Assembly (NCBI GenBank): GCA_028285525.1
Contig: JANQOZ010000027.1
Span: 124,001-188,000, forward strand
From: Lysobacterales bacterium
GTDB taxonomy: Bacteria > Pseudomonadota > Gammaproteobacteria > Xanthomonadales > SZUA-38
Reading direction: 5' to 3'
Length of the DNA: 64,000 bases
Under the pieces are notes generated by a model, which saw only the letters and a list, made by a program, of their open reading frames with translations, was not told the origin of the DNA and did no database searches. Below, in pieces: positions 26,720 through 35,137 of this stretch. Position numbers and translations under genes: made by a program. Positions within the stretch are counted from its first letter, which is position 1; each line of letters begins with the position of its first letter.

Positions 26720-27043
26720 GTGGGAGTTGCCGAGGCAGCACGGCTCCTTCATTGCTGTAGCGAGACCGTCAAGCGTCATGCGCGGGCTGGCCGATTGCCG
26801 GGTCGTCGCGTCGGGCGGTCATGGGTATTTCTGCGCGACGACGTGCTGGATTTCGTGCGGGGCTATACTGGCCCAGAGCGGTCGCCGCGCCGATCAAGAA
26901 GGAGAATGCAATCATGCAAATCTACCAACGAGGGAAACGCGGCACCTGGTGGGTCCGGTTCACGGCGCCGGATCACCGACGCATACACCAAAGCCTTGGG
27001 ACTACCGACAAAAAGCAGGCTGCGGAACTCGCAGACAAGCTGA
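26720..27043 (+). CDS. HTH (excisionase/MerR-like) DNA-binding protein
   Basis: The first about 50 residues (VAEAARLLHCCSETVKRHARAGRLPGRRVGRSWVFLRDDVLDFV) match the HTH_17 excisionase-type fold, including the wing with GRSW and the closing FLRDDV. Start GTG 20 to 30 bases from any clear ribosome site is tentative. The frame runs on to 27043, overlapping the integrase gene by 130 bp, and its last part is basic and probably little constrained. Small HTH proteins directly before a tyrosine integrase usually act as recombination directionality factors; that role is inferred from position. Confidence 0.65.
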   Translation: MGVAEAARLLHCCSETVKRHARAGRLPGRRVGRSWVFLRDDVLDFVRGYTGPERSPRRSRRRMQSCKSTNEGNAAPGGSGSRRRITDAYTKALGLPTKSRLRNSQTS

Positions 27044-28131
27044 AATCGGAATCTTGGCGAGTATGCCGGTTGGGCGAACGCCCGCGCCGCACGTGGCAGG
27101 AGGCCGTCCTGCGATTTTTGGGTGAGACTCAGCACAAGCGGAGTCAGGACAAGGACATTGCTCGGCTGAAATGGCTGGACCGATATCTAGGCGCGCGACA
27201 CCTGGATGAGGTCACCGCCGACGTTTTGGCCACGATCCGATCTGACATCCTGGCGGGCAAAACGCCTCTGGGCGGGAACGCCCCGGCCAACCTCAATCGC
27301 TATCTGTCCGTGATTCGCACCATTTTGCGAAAAGCGGTCTTCGAGTGGGAGTGGCTGGATCGGGCTCCGGTCATCCGCCCGATGAAAGAAGGGGCCAGAT
27401 TGGGTCACGACATTCGCTGGCTCACCTATGAAAAAGCGATGAGGCTTTTGGACACACTGGATAGCCAACGACTCACCCACACCGCCGATAAGGCTCGACT
27501 CACCTTGGCAACCGGACTGCGGGAAACCAACGTCACCGGGCTGTCCTGGGATCGGGTGGATCTGTCTCGGCACGCGGCGTGGATCGGCGGCCAGCAGTCC
27601 AAGTCGGGCCGAGCGATATCGGTGCCTTTGAACGACGATGCAACGAAGGTTCTTCAGCGGTGGCGTCACCGCCACCCGAGCCGGGTCTTTGTCTTCAAGG
27701 GAAAGCCGGTGGCTCGGGCCAACACCAAAGCCTGGCGAGACACACTCAGATCAGAAGGGCTCAGGCCACACGATGGCCGCCACCCTGACAACTTCCGTTG
27801 GCACGATCTGAGGCACACCTGGGCGAGCTGGCACGTGATGGCGGGAACCCCGCTGGAAGTGTTGCAGCGCCTGGGCGGTTGGGCCAGCCTGGATATGGTG
27901 ATGCGGTACGCTCACCTGGCGCCTGGCCATATTGCTCGCTATGCATCCAATGTCAGTGGCCCAAACTTGACCCAAGTTGCCGGAGGGGTCTCGAACCCAA
28001 CGCGGCAACGCGCCTATAAACCACTGAGAAAAAAGCGAAAATTGGTGGGCCCTGTAGGACTTGAACCTACGACCAAGGGATTCACGTGCCCCGGTGTTTC
28101 CACCGGGCGTTGGACTATCTCACCACCCTGA
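26914..28131 (+). CDS. Tyrosine-type site-specific integrase
   Basis: 405 residues from ATG 26914 (AAGAAGGAG upstream). An Arm-type N-terminus (QIYQRGKRGTWWVRFTAP) and a SAM-like core-binding domain precede the catalytic domain: Arg in ATGLRETNVTGLSW (about 201), HDLRHTWASWHV (about 297, His and Arg), GGWASLDMVMRYAHL with the nucleophile Tyr near 331. It should catalyse insertion at the tRNA. The last about 30 residues (LVGPVGLEPTTKGF and on) are encoded by the tRNA 3' exon and intron read on the opposite strand. In the excised circle the frame would end TTC TAA directly after the repeat. Confidence 0.93.
   Translation: MQIYQRGKRGTWWVRFTAPDHRRIHQSLGTTDKKQAAELADKLKSESWRVCRLGERPRRTWQEAVLRFLGETQHKRSQDKDIARLKWLDRYLGARHLDEVTADVLATIRSDILAGKTPLGGNAPANLNRYLSVIRTILRKAVFEWEWLDRAPVIRPMKEGARLGHDIRWLTYEKAMRLLDTLDSQRLTHTADKARLTLATGLRETNVTGLSWDRVDLSRHAAWIGGQQSKSGRAISVPLNDDATKVLQRWRHRHPSRVFVFKGKPVARANTKAWRDTLRSEGLRPHDGRHPDNFRWHDLRHTWASWHVMAGTPLEVLQRLGGWASLDMVMRYAHLAPGHIARYASNVSGPNLTQVAGGVSNPTRQRAYKPLRKKRKLVGPVGLEPTTKGFTCPGVSTGRWTISPP
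28027..28087 (+). repeat. attR: right copy of the attachment repeat
   Basis: 61 bp covering, on the minus strand, the last five bases of the group I intron (ACGTG), the complete 40-base tRNA 3' exon with CCA, and about 16 bases downstream (ATTTTCGCTTTTTTCT). It reconstitutes the tRNA 3' end next to the intact 5' part, and matches attL without mismatch over 20439-20492. Confidence 0.92.
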
Positions 28132-28367
28132 GCTCGGTTGCCAGGGTGCGGGACGCTCTAGCCTGTGATTAAGGGCGCTCGGCGGCGGGCGCCAGCCCTC
28201 AGGTAGTCTCTGCACCTTCCGCGGGTGTACCCGCGGCTTGGCTCAGGGTTGCCAGCGGCCTGCTGCCGTGAAGGTTTCCCTGAATTCATCCCGTTCATCC
28301 TGCCTGTTACCAGACAGGCGCACCATGAAGATGAGTCCCCTGCTCTAACCAACTGAGCTAAGGGCCC
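28043..28367 (-). tRNA. tRNA-Ile(CAU) interrupted by a group I intron
   Basis: The 5' exon 28367-28331 reads acceptor GGGCCCT, TA, D arm GCTC...GAGC, A, anticodon stem GGGGA and CTCAT. The 3' exon 28082-28043 reads AA, TCCCT, variable TGGTC, T arm GTAGG TTCAAGT CCTAC, acceptor AGGGCCC, A, CCA. Joined, the exons give a normal 77-base cloverleaf with anticodon CAU and loop CTCATAA. The body resembles tRNA-Ile2 (lysidine-modified, AUA-reading; for example the GACTCATAATC loop) more than elongator Met, and the intron position is the same as in Azoarcus tRNA-Ile(CAU). Without modification data Met cannot be fully excluded. Confidence 0.93.
28083..28330 (-). ncRNA. Group I intron (IC3-like) in the tRNA anticodon loop
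   Basis: 248 nt between U36 of the anticodon CAU and A37. Conserved core elements appear in order: P (AATTCAGGGAAACC), Q (CCCTGAGCCAAGCC), R (GTGCAGAGACTACC), S (GGTGAGATAGTCC), with GACTA/TAGTC forming P7. P2 is CCTGTCTG-GTAA-CAGGCAGG, P6 CCGCGGG-TACA-CCCGCGG, P8 CACCCTG...CAGGGTG, and P9 CCCGGTG-GAAA-CACCGGG. The exon CAU can pair with GUG near the 5' end to give the U-G splice site, and the last base is G. It carries no homing endonuclease. The Azoarcus intron is 205 nt, so this one is somewhat larger. Self-splicing is expected, not shown. Confidence 0.93.
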
Positions 28368-28371
28368 GACC

Positions 28372-28384
28372 AGCGCGTATTGTA
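28372..28384 (-). promoter_or_regulatory. Promoter -10 region of the tRNA
   Basis: TACAAT at 28384-28379 on the minus strand lies 12 bases before the mature tRNA 5' end. No convincing -35 hexamer is seen at the ideal distance. Confidence 0.45.
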
Positions 28385-28421
28385 CCCGAATGCCTCTCGT
28401 CGGGGCATCCGGGCACTGCGC

Positions 28422-29183
28422 CTAGACAGCTGCGGCCCCTCGATAAAACTGGTGCAGCTGGCCGTAGACGTCGGGGTAGACATCCTGCAGGCGCTCCGGG
28501 TTTTCGAAATAGTATTCGGAGGTCACGGCAAAGAATTCCGCTGGCTCCGTGGCGCCGTAGGGATCGATACCGGGTCGACCGCGACGGGCCTTATCGTTCA
28601 GGTCCTCAAACGCCGACTGCATGACCTTGGCCCATCGCCCTCGCGACATACCCTTGTGCAGTGCCGGGTAGCCGTCAGCCGGCCCGTTACGCATGTCGAT
28701 CTTGTGGGCGATCTCGTGAATGATGACGTTGTTGCCGTCGTCAGCATCCGCCACATCAAAGGTGACGTTGTTCCAGCTCAGCACCATCCCGCCTTTTTGG
28801 TAGGCGACGCCGGCCAGCACGCGCTTGTCGTCATCCACCAGCCCCATGTGGTTGCGCCAGCTTTGCCGGCTGCGAAAAGCGCCGGGAAACACAAAGACGG
28901 AGTACCAGCCTTCCAGCCATTCGTAGCCGATGTTGAGCACCGGCAGGCAGGACTGCGCGGAGATCAGAAGCTCCACCGGTCGGATCACGTCCATGTCACC
29001 GCCGGCGTAGAAGTCTTTTTCCGCCATGAACCACGTTGCCATCGCGCGCAGCTCAGCGAGCTGTCCCGGTTCCAGCTGCTGAAGCAGCGGCAACCCGGCG
29101 ACCGTGTCCGCCCACTCGCCGTCAGCAATCGGATGCTCCTCGAGAATCTTCTGTCGACGACGGCGTTTCCACCAGCTGAACAT
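28422..29183 (-). CDS. mtfA: M90-family zinc peptidase, MtfA homologue
   Basis: 253 residues with the zinc-binding motif HEIAHKID at about 153-160 and flanking patterns of the MtfA (DgsA anti-repressor) family: N-terminal FSWWKRRRR, the region GVAYQKGGMVLSWNNVTFD, and PAEFFAVTSEYYFENP near the end. In enterobacteria MtfA binds Mlc and affects glucose transport, and has peptidase activity; whether Mlc exists here is unknown. No signal peptide, so cytoplasmic. The gene ends 38 bp before the tRNA promoter. A truncated second copy lies at 35138-35292. Confidence 0.9.
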   Translation of the reverse strand: MFSWWKRRRRQKILEEHPIADGEWADTVAGLPLLQQLEPGQLAELRAMATWFMAEKDFYAGGDMDVIRPVELLISAQSCLPVLNIGYEWLEGWYSVFVFPGAFRSRQSWRNHMGLVDDDKRVLAGVAYQKGGMVLSWNNVTFDVADADDGNNVIIHEIAHKIDMRNGPADGYPALHKGMSRGRWAKVMQSAFEDLNDKARRGRPGIDPYGATEPAEFFAVTSEYYFENPERLQDVYPDVYGQLHQFYRGAAAV

Positions 29184-29313
29184 GCGTTAAGAACTCCAGT
29201 GCCTCGAATTACTGATATGTGGCCGGTCGTGATGAACAAAAGCCATCACGCTGTTTGAAGGATCCGGCACCGCTGGTGCCGCCGATTCCCGGCTAGGCGT
29301 CAGGAACGTTGGT

Positions 29314-30753
29314 TCAGGGCGATGCCGCGGTGAGCGCGCTCATGGTTTTTGTGAGCCGATCCTCGTCAGCCCCGCCGCCGAGGGCCCGATAGAGCTCGAT
29401 AAAGCGCTGGACGCGACCAAACTCTGCGGTCGCCAGATCGAGGCGAGCTGCCAGCAGCTGGCGCTCTGCATCGAGCACCTCAAGATAAGCCACGACACCC
29501 TGGCGAAAGCGCAGTCGCTGCAGGCGCAGGACTTCCGACGCCGCGTTGGTGCGGTCCCGGTTGTGGACGATGATTTCGCTCGCGGCGTCCAGACCGACCA
29601 GCGCATCCGCCACCTCCCGTAGCGCCAGCAGCACGGACTGACGGTAGACCTGGGCGGATTGAACCAGCAGGGCGTCGGCAATCTGCACGTTGGCGTCCGC
29701 CCGGCCCAGGTCGATCAGCGGCACCGATCCGGTTGGCCCCCAGGAAAAGGCATCGACAGCGTCGTCATCATCCACCAGATCTCCCAGGTCGGGCGAAAAG
29801 CGTGCTGCCAGCGAGGTCAGGCCCAGCGTTGGAATCGGGAACCGGTTGGCAATCGCCACGCCCACTCGATCGGTGGCCGCACGCAGGCGCTGCTCGGCCG
29901 CGCGAACGTCCGGCCGATCAGCCAGCAGCTCGACGGGCAGGTCAACGGTGAAGTCGGGGAGCGCCGGCGCGGGCTTGACTGCGTCACTAGGCACCAGCGA
30001 TTGGGGTATCCGCCCGAGCAGAAACGACAGCCCGTTCTCGGTGGCGGTCCGGGCTCGGCGAAGCTCGGGCAAAGAAGCTCGCGTGCTGGCGAGCAGCGCG
30101 GCGGCCTGGTTCTCTTCGGCCGCAGAACTTACCCCGTTTTCTCTCAGTTCGCTGACGAGGTTCAGCGAATCGGTCTGGCTCTTGATCGTTTGCTCAACGA
30201 TGTCGATGCGCTGGTCGAGTTCGAGGAGCTGGACATAAGCTGAAGCAACGGAAGCGACCAGCGACACGGTCACCGCACGAGCGCCCTCTTCGCTGGCCAG
30301 CGCCTCGGCGGCAGCGGCGTCAGCCGTTCGGCGAAGCTTGCCGAAAAAATCCAGCTCCCAGGCAAAGGCAACGCCGAGCGAGTAGTTGGTATCGTTGCTG
30401 CCCACGCCGGGCGCCGGGCTGCTCCCGAGCGCGCCGCTGATGTTAGGCCAACGTCCTGCGTTGGCCAGGCGAGCCCGCTGACGGGCCTCAAGGACACGAC
30501 CGAGCGCCGTGCGCAGCTCGAGGTTGTCGTCAAGCGCCGCGCCGATCAGCGTTTCCAGCAGCGGATCTTCAAACAGTTCGAACCACGCGATGTCGGCCAG
30601 CGCCGCTCCGGTCTCGCTGTCGAGCGTCGTGGGGTAAGCCTCGGGAAGCTCTAGCTCCGGGCGTTCGTAATGCGGACCCACGACACAGCCGCTAAGCAGC
30701 AACACCACCAGCGCCATCGCACTGTGGCCACAATGTCTTCCGAAGGTCCTCAC
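29314..30753 (-). CDS. RND efflux outer membrane factor (OprM/NodT family)
   Basis: 479 residues with a lipoprotein signal (MALVVLLLSGCVVGPHYERPE; Cys after LLSG). Two repeats of the outer-membrane-efflux fold follow, with the helical patterns ALVGLDAASEIIVHNRDRT and RLRFRQGVVAYLEVLDAERQLLAA. It forms the trimeric TolC-like duct of the tripartite pump. The start overlaps the pump gene's end by four bases, so the three genes adaptor-pump-duct form one operon transcribed leftward. Confidence 0.93.
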   Translation of the reverse strand: MRTFGRHCGHSAMALVVLLLSGCVVGPHYERPELELPEAYPTTLDSETGAALADIAWFELFEDPLLETLIGAALDDNLELRTALGRVLEARQRARLANAGRWPNISGALGSSPAPGVGSNDTNYSLGVAFAWELDFFGKLRRTADAAAAEALASEEGARAVTVSLVASVASAYVQLLELDQRIDIVEQTIKSQTDSLNLVSELRENGVSSAAEENQAAALLASTRASLPELRRARTATENGLSFLLGRIPQSLVPSDAVKPAPALPDFTVDLPVELLADRPDVRAAEQRLRAATDRVGVAIANRFPIPTLGLTSLAARFSPDLGDLVDDDDAVDAFSWGPTGSVPLIDLGRADANVQIADALLVQSAQVYRQSVLLALREVADALVGLDAASEIIVHNRDRTNAASEVLRLQRLRFRQGVVAYLEVLDAERQLLAARLDLATAEFGRVQRFIELYRALGGGADEDRLTKTMSALTAASP

Positions 30754-33700
30754 GACATCTGACCTGCCGGGGCGGATGGCGGTGGACCCTCACCTCCGGG
30801 CGTGGGTTGAGGATTTTCTTTGCCCTGTTCCATAAGCACAAACAGGGCGGGGACAAAAAAGACCGCCAGCACGGTAGCTGCCAGCATGCCGCCGAAGACC
30901 GCGGTGCCCACGGCATGCTTAGACGCCGCGCCGGCGCCGGTGGCGATCACCAGAGGCACCACGCCCAGGATGAACGCAAACGAAGTCATGATGATCGGCC
31001 GAAGGCGCAGGCGAGCCGCTTCGAGCGCCGCCTCGATGACCCCCTTGCCCTGCTCATGATTCAGCTTGGCAAACTCAACGATCAGGATCGCGTTCTTGGC
31101 GCCGAGGCCCACCAGGGTCACCAGGCCGATCTGCCCGTACACGTCGAAGTTAAGACCTCGGATCTGCACCGCCGCGAAGGCGCCGAGAATGCCGAACGGG
31201 ACGGCCAGGATCACCGCCAGGGGAATCGACCAGCTCTCGTACAGCGCCGCCAGCAGCAGGAATACAACCACCGCCGACAAGACCAGGACCAGCGTCGCCG
31301 TATTGCCGGCTTCGCTCTCTTCGAGACTCTGACCCGACCACTCAAAGCCGTAGTCGGTCCCCAGCACCTCGGCCGCCGTCTCGGTCAGGGCAGCCATGGC
31401 CTGGCCCGAGGAATAGCCGGGTGCCGGTACGCCGGAAAGCTCTGCCGCCGGGAACAGGTTGTAGCGCAGCGTGAACCTTGGCCCGGTGCCCGGCGTGACC
31501 GTAACCAGCGTATTGATCGGCACCATTTCCCCGGCGCTGCTGCGAACAAACAGCTGTGCCAGCGAGTCGATCGTGTCGCGATACGGGCCGTCTGCCTGGA
31601 GGATCACGCGGTAGTTCTTGCCGAAGCGCGTGAAGTCGTTCACCTGATAGCTGCCGAGCATAATCTGCAACGTGCCGTAGACGTCACTGATCGGCACGCC
31701 AAGCTTCTTGGCTTTCTCGCGGTCGACTTTAATCTCGTAGTTAGGCGTGGAGGTGGTAAAGCTGGTGCTGATGCGGCCGATCTCGTGCCGCGCGCCGGCG
31801 GCCCGGATGAATTCCTGGGCTTTGGCGCTGAGCTCCTCCGAATCCTGACCTGCCCGCGCCTGCAGCATCAGCGAGAAACCCGAGACGGCGCCAAAACCCG
31901 GCAGGGCCGGTGGATTGAATGCATAGCTCAGCGCCTCCGGTCGACCGAATCCCAGGAATGTCGCGCGCTGGATCAGGCTCGCGGCCTGGTCCTCGTCAGC
32001 GGTGCGCTCTTCCCAGGGCAACAGCTTCACGATCATCAGGGCGGTGTTGGCAGCCGCCGTGCCAGAGATCAGATCAAAGCCCGTAATGGCCAGCACCGAC
32101 TCGACGCCGGGCATGCTCTGGAGGTCCTGGGTGTAGTCCTGGACCACCGCGTTGGTGCGGGCGAGCGTCGACGCTTCCGGCAGCGAAACGGTGGCGAAGA
32201 AGGTGCCCGTATCCTCGTCCGGCACAAACCCTGTCGGCGTAGCGCGCATCAGTACCACCAGCCCGCCGATGATCAGCAGCAGCACCAGGAATATCCGCCG
32301 CGGCGCGTGAGCGCCCACGCTGGCGAGGCGAACATAGCCGCCGGTGAGCCGCTCGAAACCCCGGTTGAACGCGTCAAAAAATCGGGCCAGCCAGCCGGTC
32401 GACTCAAGGCGCGGCCGCAGCATCTTCCCGCACAGTGCCGGGGTCAGGGTCAGCGCCACCACCGTTGAGAACGCGACCGAAACCGCGATGGTGAGCGCAA
32501 ACTGTTTGTAGAGCTGACCGATGACGCCGGGCACCAGGGCCATCGGAACAAAGATGGCGGCCAGCACCAGGGAGGTGGCGATGATCGGGCCGGTGACCTC
32601 GTCCATCGCTTCGCGCGTGGCGTCCCGGACGCCCTTGCCGCCGGCCACCTTGTGTTCCACCGCCTCAACCACCACGATCGCGTCATCCACCACAATCCCG
32701 ATGGCCAGCACCAGGGCAAAGAGCGACAGCGTGTTGATAGAAAAACCCAGCATCTGGTAGCTGATGAACGTTGCCAGCAGCGAGACGGGCACCGCAATCA
32801 TCGGGATGACGGTCGCACGCCAGTTCTGCAGGAAAATAAACACCACCACCAGGACGAGGACGAGGGCCTCGAAGAAGGTGTGAATCACCTCCTCGATAGA
32901 GGCTTCCACGAACAGGGAGTTGTCGAACACCACCTCGTACGCAAGACCCGGCGGAAACGCATCCGCCAGGTTTTCGAGGGTCGACTTGATCGCTTCAGCC
33001 GACTCCAGCGCGTTGGCCCCGGGGCTCAAGGATACGCCGATGGCCGTGGCGTCTTTGCCCTGGAAGCGACTGCCAAAGCCATAGTCCTTCGCGCCGAGTT
33101 CGATGCGCGCAACGTCAGAGAGGCGCAGGAAAGAGCCGTCGGGGTTCGCGCGCAGGATGATGTTGCCGAACTCTTCCTCGGTCTTGAGGCGGCCGGACGC
33201 CCGCAGGGAAAAGGTGAATCCCGAATCCATGGCTCCCGGCGGCTGGCCCACCCGCCCGGCGGCGGCCTGCTTGTTCTGTTCCTGCACCGCCGCAATCACG
33301 TCAGCCGGGGCAAGACCCAGGGCAGCCATGCGGTCGGGCTTCAGCCACACCCGCATGCCGTATTCGGCGCCAAACACCTTGACGTCGCCGACGCCCACGG
33401 TGCGCTTCAGGGGGTCAACCAGAAAGCTGTAAACGTAGTTGCTGAGGAAATCCTGGCTGTACTGATCTTCCGGGGAGTAGATTGCCAGGTACAGCAGCGT
33501 GTCCGGCGTGGCCTTGGCCACGGTGACGCCGATGGCGCCGACCTCAGCAGGCAGGCGGGGCAGCACCTGCGACACCCGGTTTTGGGTTTCGACCGCCGCG
33601 ATATCCGCATCGCGCTCAAGCGCAAACGTCACGGTGATGGCGGTGCTGCCGTCATCGCCGGAGATCGCCTTCAGGTACCGCATGTCGCTAACGCCGTTGA

Positions 33701-33905
33701 TCTGCGAATCCAGCGGCGTCGTCACCGCCTGGTTAACGGTCTCGGCACTCGCGCCGGGATAAGCGGTCGTGACCTTGATGGTCGGGGGTGTGATTTCGGG
33801 GTATTGCGCAATCGGCAGGCCGAGGAGGCTGAGGACACCCCCCAGCACGAGCAGCAGGGAAATCACGATCGCCATGATCGGCCGGTCGATGAAAAACTTC
33901 GCCAT
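30750..33905 (-). CDS. RND efflux pump, HAE1 family (AcrB/MexB-like)
   Basis: 1051 residues, the usual length. N-terminus AKFFIDRPIMAIVISLLLVLGG, the docking/pore loops, and the proton-relay Asp pair in TM4 (AIGIVVDDAIVVVEAVE) are present, and the TM10 Lys region lies in the conserved GLGAKNAILIVEFAK segment. HAE1 members export hydrophobic and amphiphilic drugs, bile salts or solvents using the proton gradient. It overlaps the outer membrane factor gene and follows the adaptor gene by 14 bp. Confidence 0.96.
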   Translation of the reverse strand: MAKFFIDRPIMAIVISLLLVLGGVLSLLGLPIAQYPEITPPTIKVTTAYPGASAETVNQAVTTPLDSQINGVSDMRYLKAISGDDGSTAITVTFALERDADIAAVETQNRVSQVLPRLPAEVGAIGVTVAKATPDTLLYLAIYSPEDQYSQDFLSNYVYSFLVDPLKRTVGVGDVKVFGAEYGMRVWLKPDRMAALGLAPADVIAAVQEQNKQAAAGRVGQPPGAMDSGFTFSLRASGRLKTEEEFGNIILRANPDGSFLRLSDVARIELGAKDYGFGSRFQGKDATAIGVSLSPGANALESAEAIKSTLENLADAFPPGLAYEVVFDNSLFVEASIEEVIHTFFEALVLVLVVVFIFLQNWRATVIPMIAVPVSLLATFISYQMLGFSINTLSLFALVLAIGIVVDDAIVVVEAVEHKVAGGKGVRDATREAMDEVTGPIIATSLVLAAIFVPMALVPGVIGQLYKQFALTIAVSVAFSTVVALTLTPALCGKMLRPRLESTGWLARFFDAFNRGFERLTGGYVRLASVGAHAPRRIFLVLLLIIGGLVVLMRATPTGFVPDEDTGTFFATVSLPEASTLARTNAVVQDYTQDLQSMPGVESVLAITGFDLISGTAAANTALMIVKLLPWEERTADEDQAASLIQRATFLGFGRPEALSYAFNPPALPGFGAVSGFSLMLQARAGQDSEELSAKAQEFIRAAGARHEIGRISTSFTTSTPNYEIKVDREKAKKLGVPISDVYGTLQIMLGSYQVNDFTRFGKNYRVILQADGPYRDTIDSLAQLFVRSSAGEMVPINTLVTVTPGTGPRFTLRYNLFPAAELSGVPAPGYSSGQAMAALTETAAEVLGTDYGFEWSGQSLEESEAGNTATLVLVLSAVVVFLLLAALYESWSIPLAVILAVPFGILGAFAAVQIRGLNFDVYGQIGLVTLVGLGAKNAILIVEFAKLNHEQGKGVIEAALEAARLRLRPIIMTSFAFILGVVPLVIATGAGAASKHAVGTAVFGGMLAATVLAVFFVPALFVLMEQGKENPQPTPGGEGPPPSAPAGQMS

Positions 33906-33919
33906 CGGTCGGGCCTCGG

Positions 33920-35065
33920 CTACCCTTGCGCTTCCGACGCCTCGGCAGGCAAAGCGCGCACCGTGGCTCCCGGTCGAGCCTTCTGGATGCCGTCGACAAC
34001 GATGGTCTCGCCGGCTTCTAGGCCCGACTCGATGACCCAGTCGCCGTCGATCCGCGTGCCCAGGACAACCGGGCGGTGTTCAACCGTCTGATCCGTGCCG
34101 ACAACACCCACAAACGACTGATCGAGCACCTGCAAAACAGCACGGGCAGGCACCACAATCGCGCCTTCAAACACGTTGCTCTGCAGGCGCACCCGCGTGA
34201 ACTGCCCGGGCAGCAGGCGTGAGTCAGGGTTCGGAAACTCCACCCGCAGCCGATAGGTTCCGGTCACCGGGTCGAGCGCCCGGTCTGCAAAGTTGATCTG
34301 TCCCGGTTCGCTGTAAAGCTCGTCGTTGCCGAGCACCAGGCGGGCATCGCGCGACAGCTTCGACATCTTCTCCGGCTGCTCCCGCCGACGTCGTTCAAAT
34401 TCGAGCAGTTCATTTTCCGACGGGCTGAAATACACCCACAGGGGGTCGTCGACGGCCACGGTGGCAAGCTCCGTGTTGCCGGCGCTGATGAGGTCGCCCT
34501 CGGCAACGCTGGCCGCTCCCATCCGCCCGGTGAGCGGTGACAGCACGCTGGCATATTCGAGCGCGAGCTCCGCCTGGCGCAACAGCGCCTCCTGAGCGTC
34601 GACGCCGGCTTCGGCCGCTTCATAGGCCGCAACCGCATTGTCGTAAACCTGCCGGGCAATGGCCTCGTCAGCGAGCAGCGGCTGATAGCGGTCGACGTCC
34701 GCTTTGGCGCTCGCCAGCTGCGCCTGGGCCGCGGCGAGCTGCGCCCGGGCCGCCTCGCGCTGTTCCGCAGCGTTGCGATCGTCGATCGTGAAAAGCAGGT
34801 CGCCTTCGTTTACCAGTGCGCCGTCAGGGACGTGCTTCTTGACCAGGATGCCCGTCAGGCGTGAACGCAGGGCCACCTCCTGGGCGGGGACGAGTTCGCC
34901 GATGTATTCCCGGTAGGTGGACACGTCACGCGGTTCGATCTTGGCGACCTTGACCGGCACCGGCGGCATCTGGGGCGCAGGCGCTTCGCCACAGCCCGCG
35001 AGAAGAAAGAGAGAGGAAACGACGAGAAATTGCTGTGCCCGGCACAAGGTTTTTGCTGGGTTCAC
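33920..35065 (-). CDS. RND efflux periplasmic adaptor (MFP)
   Basis: 381 residues. A lipoprotein signal ends LFLLAGCGEAPAPQ, so the protein is anchored to the inner membrane. The lipoyl/barrel-sandwich halves (VALRSRLTGILVKKHVPDGALVNEGDLLFTID; and SPLTGRMGAASVAEGDLISAG) enclose a coiled-coil hairpin rich in Ala, Gln and Lys (about 95-150). Beta-barrel and membrane-proximal domains follow. First gene of the pump operon. No dedicated regulator gene is adjacent, which is unusual for this class of pumps. Confidence 0.94.
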   Translation of the reverse strand: MNPAKTLCRAQQFLVVSSLFLLAGCGEAPAPQMPPVPVKVAKIEPRDVSTYREYIGELVPAQEVALRSRLTGILVKKHVPDGALVNEGDLLFTIDDRNAAEQREAARAQLAAAQAQLASAKADVDRYQPLLADEAIARQVYDNAVAAYEAAEAGVDAQEALLRQAELALEYASVLSPLTGRMGAASVAEGDLISAGNTELATVAVDDPLWVYFSPSENELLEFERRRREQPEKMSKLSRDARLVLGNDELYSEPGQINFADRALDPVTGTYRLRVEFPNPDSRLLPGQFTRVRLQSNVFEGAIVVPARAVLQVLDQSFVGVVGTDQTVEHRPVVLGTRIDGDWVIESGLEAGETIVVDGIQKARPGATVRALPAEASEAQG

Positions 35066-35093
35066 GAAACTGGCCGGGAATTGAACAACGCGC

Positions 35094-35122
35094 AGTATAA
35101 GGCAGTCAGCGGGGTATTCCAG
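35094..35122 (-). promoter_or_regulatory. Possible promoter of the RND operon
   Basis: On the minus strand TATACT (35099-35094) is a near-perfect -10, with CTGGAA 17 bases upstream as a weak -35. It lies about 30 bases before the adaptor start. Confidence 0.4.
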
Positions 35123-35137
35123 TGACCCATCCTAGCT

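Larger units (their letters stand above)
19132..28087. mobile_element. Integrative element at tRNA-Ile(CAU), with IS insertion in its left end
   Basis: Bounded by the direct repeat described under attL and attR. It contains a tyrosine integrase next to attR, a HTH/excisionase-like gene, a large nuclease/NTPase/cold-shock protein and a membrane protein. The cargo is visibly richer in A+T than the flanks and its codons differ. No conjugation or capsid genes were recognised, so it is a small integrative island or satellite. The IS481-type element at 19141-20438 lies within the left repeat, so the original element is about 7.6 kb. Confidence 0.85.

Noticed and set aside
28041-28131. Integrase C-terminal tail VGPVGLEPTTKGF as a conserved protein motif
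   Set aside because: It is the translation of the tRNA 3' end on the opposite strand, not a domain.
30807-34091. Long open frames on the plus strand across the RND pump genes
   Set aside because: They lie antisense to well-recognised pump and adaptor genes, have no domains and arise from high GC at third positions.
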